Positions 19,987-28,850 of a stretch of 38,490 nucleotides of DNA are shown here, one piece after another. The stretch spans positions 1 to 38,490 of the forward strand of contig JAGDMS010000057.1 of NCBI GenBank assembly GCA_017860575.1, given 5' to 3'. Both the position numbers and the translations under genes were made by a program. The first letter of the stretch is position 1. Every line of letters begins with the position of its first letter. This DNA is from Deltaproteobacteria bacterium. GTDB lineage: Bacteria; Desulfobacterota; Binatia; HRBIN30. The notes below the pieces were generated by a model. That model had not been told where the DNA came from. It ran no database searches and was given only the letters and a program-made list of their open reading frames with translations.

Positions 19987-20509
19987 CGAGGGTCTCGCGT
20001 TCGGCGCGGGAGGGGGCACCCTCACTCACAGTCCGGGATGACGCGGCTGGGTCGGAACCGGGCCGACGGGTGATACCCTCCCGGCTGACAACCAACCGGA
20101 TTCTGACAAAAGTCGGCTCTGGCGGAGACCGCCTTTACGGGAACGCGGGTCACTGGTCCACGGCAGACCTAGCATGCAGCGGAGGTGCCCGCCGGGTCAT
20201 TCGCCGTAAGTCACTCCAATAAATGGTGTTGTCTGTATAGGAGCACGGCACGAACTGGGACCGTTGGGAGCGCTGGACCGTCAAGAGAACATGGTGACTT
20301 TGAGGATGACAGTGGCGAGGTTTTTGCCTCAGATCTCTGCTCTAGAGTCCACTCGGGGCCCGCGCGTCGGGGTTTCTGGTATTGCCGACCGTGGTTTCGG
20401 TCGATAATCGTTGAGGCGAAGCCATGTGATCCGTGCACGGGAGGCGGGAGACACTTCCCCAGCGGGGCGCACGGCTGAGCGTGAGAGCTGAGAGCTATCC
20501 GGTAGGAGC

Positions 20510-21685
20510 ATGGCCATGTCAAGCGATCAGGGAGCAGGACTAGCGACCCGTGAGAATGCAGACCGGCAGGACAGGGGGGCTATCATCCTGTTCGTGGCGG
20601 TGGGCCTTGTCGTTCTAGTTGGGATGATCGGTTTGGCGGTCGATCTGGGCCACGCTTACGTCAACAAGTCCCAGCTCCAGAACATCGCGGACGCCTGTGC
20701 CCTCGCGGGGGCGTCGGCGCTGAATGGCACAGCGGCGGGTATTCAGGACGCCGAAAACCGAGCCACGGATTATGGGATTCCCACTCAGTATCTTGCCAAC
20801 CGCTCGGAGTTCAATACGCAAGCTATCGCAATCCCCACTACGGCGGTGACGTACTCGGCAGCGCTGGGAGGCCCCTGGCTTGACAAGGCAACGGCTCAAG
20901 GCGTCGCAGATACGATCCGCTTCGTGCAAGTCGTCGTGCCGTCTCAGCCGACGGAAGTCTTCTTTGCCAAGGTCATCCCGGGCATTTCAAGCGTCATGAA
21001 CATTGGAGCGGACGCCGTCGCTGGACAGGAGCCGCAGACAGACGTGTGCCAAGGGCTGGACCCGTTCTCTCCGATAGCCCTGGATCTGAATGATCCGGAC
21101 AACTTCGGTTACTTGGCCGGGCAGACCTACTCTATGCGCCTGTCCCCGGGCGAAGCGGACAAGAACTGTTCGGACTATGGGCTAACCGGCAGCGTCACGG
21201 GGAATTTCGGCCTCGCCGACCCATCTGCAACGCAACCCAGCCTGACGGTCTTCAGGAACAACTTGCTCAATGGCGACTACACCCATTGCGTCCCGGTTCT
21301 GAGCGACAATGCACTGGACACGACCACAGGGAATATGGGGAACGCCGCCCTGACGGCAATGGGAGAGCGCTTTGACCAGGACTTCAACCTTAACCCGTAC
21401 CTGGGTGATCCTGCTTCCGTTTACAGCCAATACCAGACCCAGTACCTTACCTCAAACACTAATTTCCGACGGATTATCAGAGTTGCGTTCAACAACGGAG
21501 ACATTCCACAAGGAAACCACGAGTACACCGTCGTGGGCTACGGCTGTTTCTTCTTGCCGGTCCGACCCACTGCCGAACCGCCATCGGGGGCAATCTGCGC
21601 GATGTTCGTAGGCGCGTGTGGTCAATCAGGTGCGCCCACCGGAGGCCACCACGCGAGCATCACGAAACCTGTGTTGTTCCGCTAG
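20510..21685 (+). CDS. TadG-like protein with N-terminal Tad (TadG/Flp-like) domain
   Basis: DRGAIILFVAVGLVVLVGMIGLAVDLGHAYVNKSQLQNIADACALAGASALNG. Confidence 0.9.
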   Translation: MAMSSDQGAGLATRENADRQDRGAIILFVAVGLVVLVGMIGLAVDLGHAYVNKSQLQNIADACALAGASALNGTAAGIQDAENRATDYGIPTQYLANRSEFNTQAIAIPTTAVTYSAALGGPWLDKATAQGVADTIRFVQVVVPSQPTEVFFAKVIPGISSVMNIGADAVAGQEPQTDVCQGLDPFSPIALDLNDPDNFGYLAGQTYSMRLSPGEADKNCSDYGLTGSVTGNFGLADPSATQPSLTVFRNNLLNGDYTHCVPVLSDNALDTTTGNMGNAALTAMGERFDQDFNLNPYLGDPASVYSQYQTQYLTSNTNFRRIIRVAFNNGDIPQGNHEYTVVGYGCFFLPVRPTAEPPSGAICAMFVGACGQSGAPTGGHHASITKPVLFR

Positions 21686-21715
21686 CGTCTGGCCCGTTGA
21701 AGAGGCGAGCGTCCA

Positions 21716-22183
21716 ATGACCAGAACAAGACATCACCTATTCCGGGATCAGCGAGGCCAAGAACTGATCGAGTTTGTCCTCGTGATGCCTCTCCTCGTGT
21801 TGATGCTCGCCGGGGGTGTGGAGTTTGGAAGGGCGTTCTATACCTACAACATTCTCACGAAGTCCGTTCGGAACGCCGCAAGATATCTCTCCGACACCCA
21901 GATTTCTCCCGTTGGGCCTGGGGTCATAGCTGCGTCATACGTGACCAAAGCCCAGAACCTTGCTGTGTTTGGAACTGTGTCCGGTACGGGCACAAGGATC
22001 GTCCCCGGTCTCCTGACGAACCAGATCAACGTAGCAACGGCCCAACCCCGGCCTGGCCAGTTCTATGTCACGGTCACCGCCAATTACCCCTACCCGCCAG
22101 TCTTCGGGTTCCTGCTCCCAGGGATTACGTTTCGACCGAAGGTGACCATGCTGTTTGTGGGGGTTGTTGTTTACGGAACATAG
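21716..22183 (+). CDS. TadE-like pseudopilin
   Basis: DQRGQELIEFVLVMPLLVLMLAGGVEFGRAFYTYNILTKSVRNAARYLS. Confidence 0.9.
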   Translation: MTRTRHHLFRDQRGQELIEFVLVMPLLVLMLAGGVEFGRAFYTYNILTKSVRNAARYLSDTQISPVGPGVIAASYVTKAQNLAVFGTVSGTGTRIVPGLLTNQINVATAQPRPGQFYVTVTANYPYPPVFGFLLPGITFRPKVTMLFVGVVVYGT

Positions 22184-22208
22184 GGTGGGCCGAGGGAGAA
22201 GGTGAACG

Positions 22209-22676
22209 ATGATCCGCAGGGTTTCAGCTAAAGACGACAGGGGTCAGGCCCTCGTTGAGATGGCCCTCGTGGCCGTGATGTTCTTCTTTGTGTTCTTTGG
22301 AATCCTCGAGTTCTCGCGGGCACTGTTTACCTACAACACCATCGTGCAATCGACCCGTGCCGCGGCGCGCTGGGCCGTGGTCAACGTCGGCAGCAACGCC
22401 GACGCGGCCAACATCACAAAGACAAAGAACATCGTCGTCTACCACAATCCCGATGGACTTGGCACCCCCATCTTGAGCGGCCTCACGCCGTCCCTCGTCA
22501 GTGTCTCAGTTCAGACAATCGAGAGCGACAGTCAGGGCCGAGCAATTAGCCAGAAGATCTTGGTGAAGGTTACAGGTTTTCAGTTCCGATTCGTGCTGCC
22601 GATTGTCGGCACCATCACGATCCCAGCGTTTGAGACGTCTTTGTACACCGAGAGCATGGGCTTCGTTCCAAGCTAG
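22209..22676 (+). CDS. TadE-like pseudopilin (second)
   Basis: DDRGQALVEMALVAVMFFFVFFGILEFSRALFTYNTIVQSTRAAARWAV. Confidence 0.9.
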   Translation: MIRRVSAKDDRGQALVEMALVAVMFFFVFFGILEFSRALFTYNTIVQSTRAAARWAVVNVGSNADAANITKTKNIVVYHNPDGLGTPILSGLTPSLVSVSVQTIESDSQGRAISQKILVKVTGFQFRFVLPIVGTITIPAFETSLYTESMGFVPS

Positions 22677-22682
22677 CCTGTT

Positions 22683-24194
22683 CTATTCCTGTCCCGCCGA
22701 CCCCGCTGATCTGATGACGGCCCACTGGCTGTCGCGGTAGGTCAATAGCCATCCTTCCCGCCCAAGCGCTGAGACCGCTGACGAGTCGGGCCGGACGACT
22801 GCGCAGCGGATTCGGTACTGGTCAAAGAGCGTTCGATAAGACCCCGTAAGCACCGCCTCATCTTCCGCCTGGCTGAGCAGGATCGGATAGGGATCCTGGC
22901 GGCTGTCGATGAAAACCTTCTGTTCCGGAACGAACCAGATGAGGAACCCTCCGTCGTTGTAATGGTTGTAGATGGGGCCAGGGCAGTCGCGGATGGCCGC
23001 AGCAGCCTCACGTGACACGGGCGCCCACGCGGAGGGCGGAGGGTCGGCCGTCCATCGGTGATACACGACCAGCACGGCAACCAGGATGGATAACGCCAGC
23101 GTCAGGGCTCGGACGAGCGAGGCGGCTTGGTACCCCCTCGCATGAGTGACCTGAGGCGTCTGCTCCTTGAACCACACGAGTCGACTCATCGCTGGCGCTG
23201 CGACGAGTGCAAAAGGTGCCATATTTCGCATCGACCGGACCGCGAGGGTCATTAGAAGGAGCGAGACCACCGCGAGGGTGCGATCTTGGTATCGCCTCGC
23301 ACGCCTCCAGTGCGTGACAGCTAGCCACAGAAGCGCGACGACGACCAGCCAGAAGACTGCGTAGCCGATGCTGAGCGTAGGCGGCTGCCACTCGGTGATC
23401 CGATTGACGCGCGATCGCTGCAAGGACCGCCAGACCTCAGGCCACAACGAGAGCCCCAGTGGCGTCAACATGGTGGCACCGAGTGATAGCACGCCAGCCG
23501 CAGCTCGACGCCTCAGGTCGCGGCGAGCCACCACCGCAGCCACAAAATCGCCACCCAGGACAATCAGCCCAAGCGCGACTGCGGAGTGGAGATTCGCCCA
23601 TAGGCAAAAGACGAGCGGCAACGCCCAGAACCGTTCTCGAAGCACGAGGTGAACAACCAGCACCAGGATGACAAGCGTGAACGCCTGTGGCCGCAATGAC
23701 CATTCGGGAGTGACAAGCGGGAACGCCAGCGCGAAGATCAAGATTCGATCTTCAATGGGCCCACGCATGAGCCTCCAGGCCAGGACGCAGGCTCCCGCGA
23801 GCAACAGCGCGCACAACGCCGTCAGGAGGGGCATACCGCCAAGGTGATAGGCTTGGTAGAAGATGATCTGGCTCAGCCACCCATTGTTGGCCCAGCGCGA
23901 CCCGTATGCGGTGTGCGAGAACTGCTCGGTCAGCATGACGCGACCGTCAGCGACCATGGCACGCCCGGCAGCGAGGGCCCACCAGGTATCGTTCTGGGGC
24001 GGCGCAAAGCAGGCGAGGGTGACGAGCAGCACCAGGCACTCTGCCGCAATAAAACGGCGGGCATCGAACGCCCCGAGCGACGACAGAATGCCGTTGACCG
24101 GGGGACCCGGGTGCACACTTCCCGCACCGGCAAGCGATGCGACGCTTCTGCCGTCGTGAGTGACTATGGGACTCTCGCCATCGTGACTGCGCAT
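22683..24194 (-). CDS. Polytopic membrane protein, GT-C-like
   Basis: Start chosen at MRSHDGESPIV; NDTWWALAAGRAMVADGRVMLTEQFSHTAYGSRWANNGWLSQIIFY; many TMs; upstream extension of ORF to 24641 looks non-coding. Confidence 0.75.
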   Translation of the reverse strand: MRSHDGESPIVTHDGRSVASLAGAGSVHPGPPVNGILSSLGAFDARRFIAAECLVLLVTLACFAPPQNDTWWALAAGRAMVADGRVMLTEQFSHTAYGSRWANNGWLSQIIFYQAYHLGGMPLLTALCALLLAGACVLAWRLMRGPIEDRILIFALAFPLVTPEWSLRPQAFTLVILVLVVHLVLRERFWALPLVFCLWANLHSAVALGLIVLGGDFVAAVVARRDLRRRAAAGVLSLGATMLTPLGLSLWPEVWRSLQRSRVNRITEWQPPTLSIGYAVFWLVVVALLWLAVTHWRRARRYQDRTLAVVSLLLMTLAVRSMRNMAPFALVAAPAMSRLVWFKEQTPQVTHARGYQAASLVRALTLALSILVAVLVVYHRWTADPPPSAWAPVSREAAAAIRDCPGPIYNHYNDGGFLIWFVPEQKVFIDSRQDPYPILLSQAEDEAVLTGSYRTLFDQYRIRCAVVRPDSSAVSALGREGWLLTYRDSQWAVIRSAGSAGQE

Positions 24195-24337
24195 CAGATC
24201 AGCCTCCGACACCTGAACAGGGTGGCGATGCCGTGGGCGGCGGCATTGTAAGCCGAGCCCTGTTCTGCGAGCCGCCATGAGGGATTCTCGCATTCGTGGA
24301 GGTGGACAGCCCAGCCGGCGGCCGCCGTGGTCTGGCC

Positions 24338-25306
24338 ATGAAGTTGCCCTGCACGACGCTACTGACCGATATACTAGGCGAAATGGCCGACAATGAGGCG
24401 GTCGTCGTGCGGCGCCTGCACGATGCCATCGTCGCTGCGCGCCACGCGGATGGGGGTTGGGGGTACGGTGCCGACAAGGCTGCCCGCCTCGAGCCCACGA
24501 GTTGGGCACTGCTCGCGCTGCTCGACTGCGGCATTCGATTACCAAACTCGGACCTGAGCGGCGGGGTGAGCTCCCTTTCGCGCTGGCAGCAGTCGAATGG
24601 TCTTCTTTCGGATGCGCCTCACGGAATGCCGAATCTCGCATTCAATGGGTTGGCTGCGCTCGTTCTGCGTCGGATGCAGGAGCAAACTGTCGTAAACGCG
24701 CCGGGGGACGGGCACGTCGAGACAAGATTGCTCGAGGGCATTCGTGCGACGAAGGGCGTTCGGACCGGTGCAAGTACCTTCAATCGCCAGGACAACCGCC
24801 TCCAGGGGTGGCCGTGGGTCAATCGGACATTCAGCTGGGTCGAGCCGACGGCCTGGTGCTTGTTGGCGCTCAAGAAAGCACGGCGTGCCACGTCAGACGG
24901 TCGCTTCGACGCGCGCATCGATGAGGGGAATCGGCTGCTTATTGACCGTTGTTGTCGCGAGGGGGGGTGGAACTACGGCAACTCGAACATGTTCGGGAAG
25001 GAACTCCATCCGTATGTCCCGACCACCGCAGTTGCGCTCTTGGCTCTCCAGGATCATCGTTCAGCCCCGGAGGTGTCTCGCAGTCTGCGGTGGATCAGGG
25101 AGAACGGGAATGGCGAGTCGTCGGGTTTGGCACTGTCGCTCGCGCTGATCCTGGCCCACGTGTATCACGAACCGAACGAGGGCCTGGAACGGTGCCTGTG
25201 TGACGAGATTGCCCGGAAGGGGAGCCCCGCAAACCCCGCGACAACGGCCATGGCGCTGTATGCGCTAACAGGGTCACATCATGCGGCAGCAGCCGTCACA
25301 ATCTAG
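24338..25306 (+). CDS. Prenyltransferase/squalene-oxidase repeat (alpha/alpha toroid) protein
   Basis: Repeats HADGGWGYGADKAARLEPTSWALLALLDCG, FSWVEPTAWCLLALKKA, CREGGWNYGNSN...YVPTTAVALLALQDH. Confidence 0.85.
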   Translation: MKLPCTTLLTDILGEMADNEAVVVRRLHDAIVAARHADGGWGYGADKAARLEPTSWALLALLDCGIRLPNSDLSGGVSSLSRWQQSNGLLSDAPHGMPNLAFNGLAALVLRRMQEQTVVNAPGDGHVETRLLEGIRATKGVRTGASTFNRQDNRLQGWPWVNRTFSWVEPTAWCLLALKKARRATSDGRFDARIDEGNRLLIDRCCREGGWNYGNSNMFGKELHPYVPTTAVALLALQDHRSAPEVSRSLRWIRENGNGESSGLALSLALILAHVYHEPNEGLERCLCDEIARKGSPANPATTAMALYALTGSHHAAAAVTI

Positions 25307-26282
25307 ACCGACGCGCCGCCAGCTGCTCGCTGCGGTGCCGCTCACTCTTCTCGCCGCCTGCCGCAGGTCACCGTACAACAAAGCCGACTTCGTCGTAGCG
25401 CCTCAATCGACGATGGCGCTGCTCCCGGCGGCGAGCTACTCGATCGACATCTCGAACATCATCTCCCGCGGCCTGGACCTTCTCGGTCTCTCCGTTCGCG
25501 GACGACGGGTCCTCCTCAAACCGAATCTTGTCGAGTACGAAGCGGGGATGATGATCAACACCAACTCTATGGTGATCGCGGCCGCAATAGATGCGCTCCG
25601 CAGGGCTGGCGCCGGCGAAGTGGTCGTGGCGGAAGGGCCTGGCCACAGGCGCGACACGGAATACCTGTTGGCAGCCAGTGGTCTGGCCAATCTGCTGCAG
25701 GAGCTCCGTGCGCCGTTTGTGGACCTCAATCTCGATGACGTACGACCGACAAAACTGCGGAGTCGGTTCAGCGGCCTCGAGGAGTTGTCACTGCCCGTGG
25801 AGGTGCTCAGGTCCGACTTCGTGGTGTCGATGGCGAAGCTCAAGACACACCACTGGGCGGGCATGACCGCGAGCATGAAGAATCTCTTCGGCGTCGTGCC
25901 GGGCGCCGTCTACGGCTGGCCCAAGAACTTCCTCCACGCGCATGGCATCGAGGAGTGCATAATCGACCTCACCGCGACCATTCGCCCGGCGTTCACCATC
26001 GTTGATGCGGTCGTTTCGATGGAAGGCGACGGACCAATCATGGGCCAGCCGCGGAACACGGGCTTCCTGGCGATGGGCACCGATCTCGTCGCCGTGGATT
26101 CCACCTGTGCGCGAATCATCGGGTTGGATCCGAGGAAGATCGGGTACCTTCGGGTGGCATCGCAGTTTCTGGGGAACTCCGAGCCCGGACAGATCCGACA
26201 GCATGGGGAACCGCCAACGCGCTTCGCCACGACATTCGACATCGTCGAGCCACTCCGATCGTTACGGCTTGAGGGGCGATAG
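25281..26282 (+). CDS. DUF362 domain protein with twin-arginine-like lipoprotein signal
   Basis: TRRQLLAAVPLTLLAACR; LLKPNLVEYEAGMMINTNSMVIAAAIDALRRAGAGEVVVAEGPGHRRDT; KLKTHHWAGMTASMKNLFGVVPGAVYGWPK. Confidence 0.85.
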   Translation: MRQQPSQSRPTRRQLLAAVPLTLLAACRRSPYNKADFVVAPQSTMALLPAASYSIDISNIISRGLDLLGLSVRGRRVLLKPNLVEYEAGMMINTNSMVIAAAIDALRRAGAGEVVVAEGPGHRRDTEYLLAASGLANLLQELRAPFVDLNLDDVRPTKLRSRFSGLEELSLPVEVLRSDFVVSMAKLKTHHWAGMTASMKNLFGVVPGAVYGWPKNFLHAHGIEECIIDLTATIRPAFTIVDAVVSMEGDGPIMGQPRNTGFLAMGTDLVAVDSTCARIIGLDPRKIGYLRVASQFLGNSEPGQIRQHGEPPTRFATTFDIVEPLRSLRLEGR

Positions 26283-26431
26283 GGACCCTTTCTTGAATCC
26301 GTTCCTTTGGGGCGTTCAAGACGTCGGCGCCAAGCTCATGCCTAGCGCGCCCTCGCGGGTGTTTAGCTACGCGGAGGCGGAGGCGACACGCCTGAAGACG
26401 TGGTTTGGCGACTCTCTGTCCGGGGTAGTGT

Positions 26432-26487
26432 TCGTCGCCTTTCGATTGGATTTACTGAAAAAGGTCGTCGCCTGATTGGACTTTCTG
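26432..26487 (+). repeat. Pair of imperfect direct repeats upstream of flp promoter (candidate enhancer/UAS)
   Basis: TCGTCGCCTttcGATTGGATTTACTG (26432-26457) and TCGTCGCCTGATTGGACTTTCTG (26465-26487): 21/23 matching positions with a 3-nt gap. Confidence 0.6.
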
Positions 26488-26553
26488 CCCGGTTTCGAGG
26501 TTTGATTCATAGTAGCTACCGAGAAAACCCAAGAAAACGCAGCCGCAAGGGAG

Positions 26554-26569
26554 TGGCACTCTGATTGCT
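26554..26569 (+). promoter_or_regulatory. Sigma-54 (RpoN) -24/-12 promoter for Flp pilin
   Basis: TGGCACTCTGATTGCT matches TGGCAC-N5-TTGCW with canonical spacing; 207 nt upstream of the pilin ATG. Confidence 0.75.
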
Positions 26570-26776
26570 AAAGTTCTGTGCAATGGCATGGAGGCGGCAA
26601 CGGGCCGACTGAAATGCGTGGGGAATTGTGATGACCAAACCTGCTGTTGCCCCATCCGTTGGCCGCCCTCCCCCGGGATGTTGAGCTGGAGGACTCTCTC
26701 GGGTACCACGACACGAGGTTCATGTTCTGAGAGTGTTTTGTATCGTTAACTCGACCGTCAAGATGAGGAGTCAGTC

Positions 26777-26950
26777 ATGAAGCAGCTTCTAGTTCGGTTC
26801 ATCAGCGAAGAGGAAGGCCAGGATCTGATCGAGTACGCGTTGCTGGCCGCCATCATCGCCCTCGGGGCCACTGTCGGGATGATCGCCCTTGCGGGTGGCA
26901 TCAACACGAAATTCAACGACATCAGCACGACCCTGGGCACCGCGTCGTAG
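26777..26950 (+). CDS. flp: Flp/Fap-type pilin
   Basis: 57 aa, not in ORF track: MKQLLVRFISEEEGQDLIEYALLAAIIALGATVGMIALAGGINTKFNDISTTLGTAS*; EEEGQDLIEYALL is the classic Flp prepilin site; GATGAGGAG upstream. Confidence 0.96.
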   Translation: MKQLLVRFISEEEGQDLIEYALLAAIIALGATVGMIALAGGINTKFNDISTTLGTAS

Positions 26951-27007
26951 TTCAGCTCGATCGCGCTCGGAGCCTCGCTCGAGTTGTCACAGGTGCGAGG
27001 AGACTGA

Positions 27008-27042
27008 CCAGGCGGGCCTCGGGGCTCGCCTGGGCTGTTTTT
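27008..27042 (+). terminator. Rho-independent terminator/attenuator between flp and prepilin peptidase
   Basis: CCAGGCGGGCC-TCGG-GGCTCGCCTGG, 11-bp stem with one G-U, followed by GCTGTTTTT. Confidence 0.75.
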
Positions 27043-27110
27043 GGGCCTTCGGCTCTCAGCGCTCTTCTCGTTTGTTGCGGTTTTGAGTCCCAGCCTCGCG
27101 GTTAGCGGAT

Positions 27111-27638
27111 ATGACCTTGGATGCGCATACAGCCGCTTCATTCTGCGTAGCAACCGTCTGTCTTATTGCGTGCGCGTACGACGTCCGCTTCCGGCGGATT
27201 CCGAACGCACTCACGTTGGGAGCCGCCGCTGGCGGCTTGGCATTCAACGTGTTTCTTGCAGGTCTTCATGGCGCTGGCGCCAGCCTGGCTGGCTTGCTGG
27301 TCGGAACCGCTCTCTTCTTTCCGTTCTTCGCCCTTGGGGGGCTGGGAGCGGGTGACATTAAGCTCATGGGCGCGATCGGCGCATGGCTTGGCCCGACTGC
27401 CGCTCTGTGGGCATCGCTGTTTGCGGCCATGGCGGGCGGGGTGTTCGCACTCCTGCTAGCCCTCTACCATGGCTACGCGCGAAAGATGCTCGGTAATCTC
27501 TGGCTCCTTCTCGGTCACTGGCGCATGTTTGGCATCAAGCCAATGCCGGACCTGACGCTGGCTGCGTCCAGAGGGCCTCGGCTTGCGTATGCCCTGCCCA
27601 TCACTGTCGGAACACTGGTCGAGCTCTGGCTGCGGTGA
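27111..27638 (+). CDS. cpaA: Prepilin peptidase CpaA/TadV (A24)
   Basis: ACAYDVRFRRIPNALT and GLGAGDIKLMGAIGAWLGP active-site aspartate regions. Confidence 0.92.
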   Translation: MTLDAHTAASFCVATVCLIACAYDVRFRRIPNALTLGAAAGGLAFNVFLAGLHGAGASLAGLLVGTALFFPFFALGGLGAGDIKLMGAIGAWLGPTAALWASLFAAMAGGVFALLLALYHGYARKMLGNLWLLLGHWRMFGIKPMPDLTLAASRGPRLAYALPITVGTLVELWLR

Positions 27639-27998
27639 GCAGTGCACCGTGGTGCAGGGGCTTGACAATTCTCCCCTCAGCCATCGACATAGTGGATCGA
27701 ACGAGAGTAAAATCCGCCAGCGAAGTGACATTGCGGATCAGGTTTTGTGTGAGGAGATGGAGTGTTCGCTTTCCCTTCGCTTGTCGCAGGCGCACCACCA
27801 CGCTTTCTGTAATGTGACGCGCACGGCCGTGTGCAGCTCCGACACACACGAGCCGATATGAGAGTTGCGACTCGGCCCTGGCACCGCAGCGCCTCGACAC
27901 GAGCATCCGCTATGGCGGCGGATCGATTGCAGGAGTCACAGGGGAGTCGGGGTCCTAGCGGCTGGAGCCTGAGAGCCGACTTGTAGGGGGTACGCTAT

Positions 27999-28850
27999 AT
28001 GAATCGTGGCCTTCGGACGGTGTTGGTGCTTGTGGTAGCACTCACGATGGCGGGGCTGGCCAGCTACGCCGTGTACCGTGGTATCCAGAATATCCCGGTG
28101 CGTGAGGTCGAGGTTGCCCAGGCGTTCACCGTGGTCGCAACGAAGAGTCTGCCGGTCGGAGTCATGATTTCTCGCGACGATGCGAAGGTTGTGCCCTGGC
28201 CCGCTGCGAATCCCATCGCGGCAGGCTTTTCGCAGGTGGACCAGGTCGTGGGAAGGGGTCTGATTGCGCCGGTCGCGGAAAACGAGCCGATTACCGAACC
28301 AAAGCTCGCCCCGCGCGAAGCAGGGGCAGGCTTGGCGCCGTCAATACCTCCTGGCATGCGGGCGATTTCCGTGAGGGTCAACGACGTGATTGGCGTGGCC
28401 GGTTTTGTGGTGCCGGGCAGTCGCGTCGACGTGCTCGTCACGGTGCGGCAACAGGACGACATGATGAACCGTGTCGTCGTTCCCAACGTGCTGGTTCTCG
28501 CCGCTGGTACCCGCTACGATTCGGCGCAGGCGAAGGACGGAAAACCGATACCGACGGCGGTTGTGACGTTCGCCCTGACGCCACAGGATGGTGAGCGAAT
28601 CGCTCTCGCCTCGACCGAGGGGAAGATCACTCTGGCCCTGCGCAACCCGCTCGACGCCCAACCGATTGAGACGCCGGGTATTCGTCTGAGCAGACTCCTT
28701 GGATCAACGCCAGCGCCGCCCGTTGAGACGAAGGTCAGAGGCATCAAGATGATGGTCGCGGCCTCGCCGCCGCCGCCACCACCTCCTCCGCCGGTCTACA
28801 AGGTCGAGATGATCAAGGCCGCCAAACGTACAGAGGAGGTCGTGAAGTGA
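27999..28850 (+). CDS. cpaB: Flp pilus assembly protein CpaB/RcpC
   Basis: N-terminal TM, SAF-like LPVGVMISRDDAKVVPWP, MRAISVRVNDVIGVAGFVVPGSRVDVLVTVR. Confidence 0.93.
   Translation: MNRGLRTVLVLVVALTMAGLASYAVYRGIQNIPVREVEVAQAFTVVATKSLPVGVMISRDDAKVVPWPAANPIAAGFSQVDQVVGRGLIAPVAENEPITEPKLAPREAGAGLAPSIPPGMRAISVRVNDVIGVAGFVVPGSRVDVLVTVRQQDDMMNRVVVPNVLVLAAGTRYDSAQAKDGKPIPTAVVTFALTPQDGERIALASTEGKITLALRNPLDAQPIETPGIRLSRLLGSTPAPPVETKVRGIKMMVAASPPPPPPPPPVYKVEMIKAAKRTEEVVK

Noticed and set aside
19988-20022. Hairpin GAGGGT-CTCGCG-TTCGG-CGCGGG-AGGGGGC-ACCCTC after the amidohydrolase
   Set aside because: Imperfect with a 7-nt bulge and no T-tract; not called a terminator
20250-20280. GGCACGAACTGGG upstream of the TadG-like gene as a second sigma-54 site
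   Set aside because: No GC doublet at the -12 position
26283-26475. Continuation of ORF 26002-26475 as a gene fragment (…SYAEAEATRLKTWFGDSLSGVVFVAF…)
   Set aside because: No recognisable family; first half is out-of-frame DUF362, so it is not supported as a CDS
27640-27700. TTGACA near 27662 as a sigma-70 -35 for cpaB
   Set aside because: No convincing -10 hexamer at 16-18 nt spacing
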